From NCBI RefSeq assembly GCF_019930585.1, contig NZ_CP082839.1, positions 2,724,001 to 2,788,000 of the forward strand: a stretch of DNA of 64,000 bases. The letters are read 5' to 3'. Origin of the DNA: Sphingomonas nostoxanthinifaciens (GTDB lineage Bacteria > Pseudomonadota > Alphaproteobacteria > Sphingomonadales > Sphingomonadaceae). Position 1 is the stretch's first letter; every line of letters begins with the position of its first letter. Both the position numbers and the translations under genes were made by a program. Positions 63,909 to 64,000 of this stretch are shown one piece after another. The notes beneath the pieces were generated by a model that did no database searches, was not told the DNA's origin, and saw nothing but the letters and a program-made list of their open reading frames with translations.

Positions 63909-64000
63909 GCCGTATTCCTACCCGCCTCGAAAGTGGCATCCCCTATCCACTCGGTGCCACGTTCGACGGGCTCGGCGTCAATTTCGCGGTCTTCTCGGCA
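63905..64000 (+). CDS. glgX: Glycogen debranching enzyme, N-terminal fragment at window edge
   Basis: Only 32 codons are visible, reading [20 protein letters not shown] then AVFSA, the conserved N-terminal end of GlgX-type debranching enzymes (GH13 isoamylase). The TTG start overlaps the glgB stop TGA (TTGA), so translation is coupled. The gene continues beyond the right edge. Confidence 0.85.

Overview
The window is GC-rich, densely coded DNA that looks like a chromosome segment of a sphingomonad-type alphaproteobacterium (Sphingomonas or a close relative). The evidence is the large TonB-dependent receptor with sphingomonad-style N-terminus, several PQQ-dependent dehydrogenases, periplasmic glycoside hydrolases, and many 4-nt ATGA/GTGA gene overlaps. 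I see no tRNA, rRNA, CRISPR array, integrase or transposase, and no gene-free stretch longer than 300 bases.

Layout. (1) 1-2.8 kb: the start of a glycosyltransferase gene with a LacI-type operator upstream, a small membrane protein, and a cNMP-binding/FAD oxidoreductase. (2) 3-24 kb: a catabolic island with a TonB receptor, three PQQ dehydrogenases of three architectures (N-terminal haem, no haem plus separate cytochrome c, C-terminal haem), a periplasmic bicupin, a CHRD-like protein, two near-identical CaiB/BaiF CoA-transferase genes in inverted orientation, a crotonase, an FMN 2-hydroxyacid oxidase, a lactonase, a GntR/FCD regulator, an MFS carrier and an amidohydrolase. Three divergent promoter regions of the island carry the same direct-repeat element, GCATACAA repeated at exactly 20 bp. 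I infer periplasmic oxidation of an unknown alcohol or polyol, import, then CoA-linked breakdown. (3) 24.2-31.3 kb: a gamma-carbonic anhydrase-like gene, then GH97, GH2 and a metallo-beta-lactamase-fold hydrolase, all on the plus strand.

(4) 31.3-54.8 kb: one uninterrupted minus-strand polycistron of 18 genes encoding an extracellular contractile injection system (eCIS): single sheath, single tube, gp26-like hub protein, terminator, AAA+ ATPase, eCIS_core (DUF4157) protein, CIS7-like adaptor, LysM-like protein, hub, spike, PAAR tip, gp25, two gpJ-type wedge proteins, a tail-I/beta-helix protein and a DUF6519 protein. There is no integrase, capsid, portal or terminase, so it is not a prophage. 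No tape-measure or classical tail-fibre gene is recognisable. The DUF4157 protein carries an internal HNH-like motif and is the best candidate cargo.

(5) 54.9-58.3 kb: a CE2-type esterase, GH43 and 2OG-oxygenase operon. (6) 58.5-64 kb: a DUF2934 protein and the glycogen genes, glgC-glgA on the minus strand diverging from glgB-glgX on the plus strand. Starts were chosen from visible ribosome-binding sites and overlaps. Functions are read from motifs by eye; no database search was possible.
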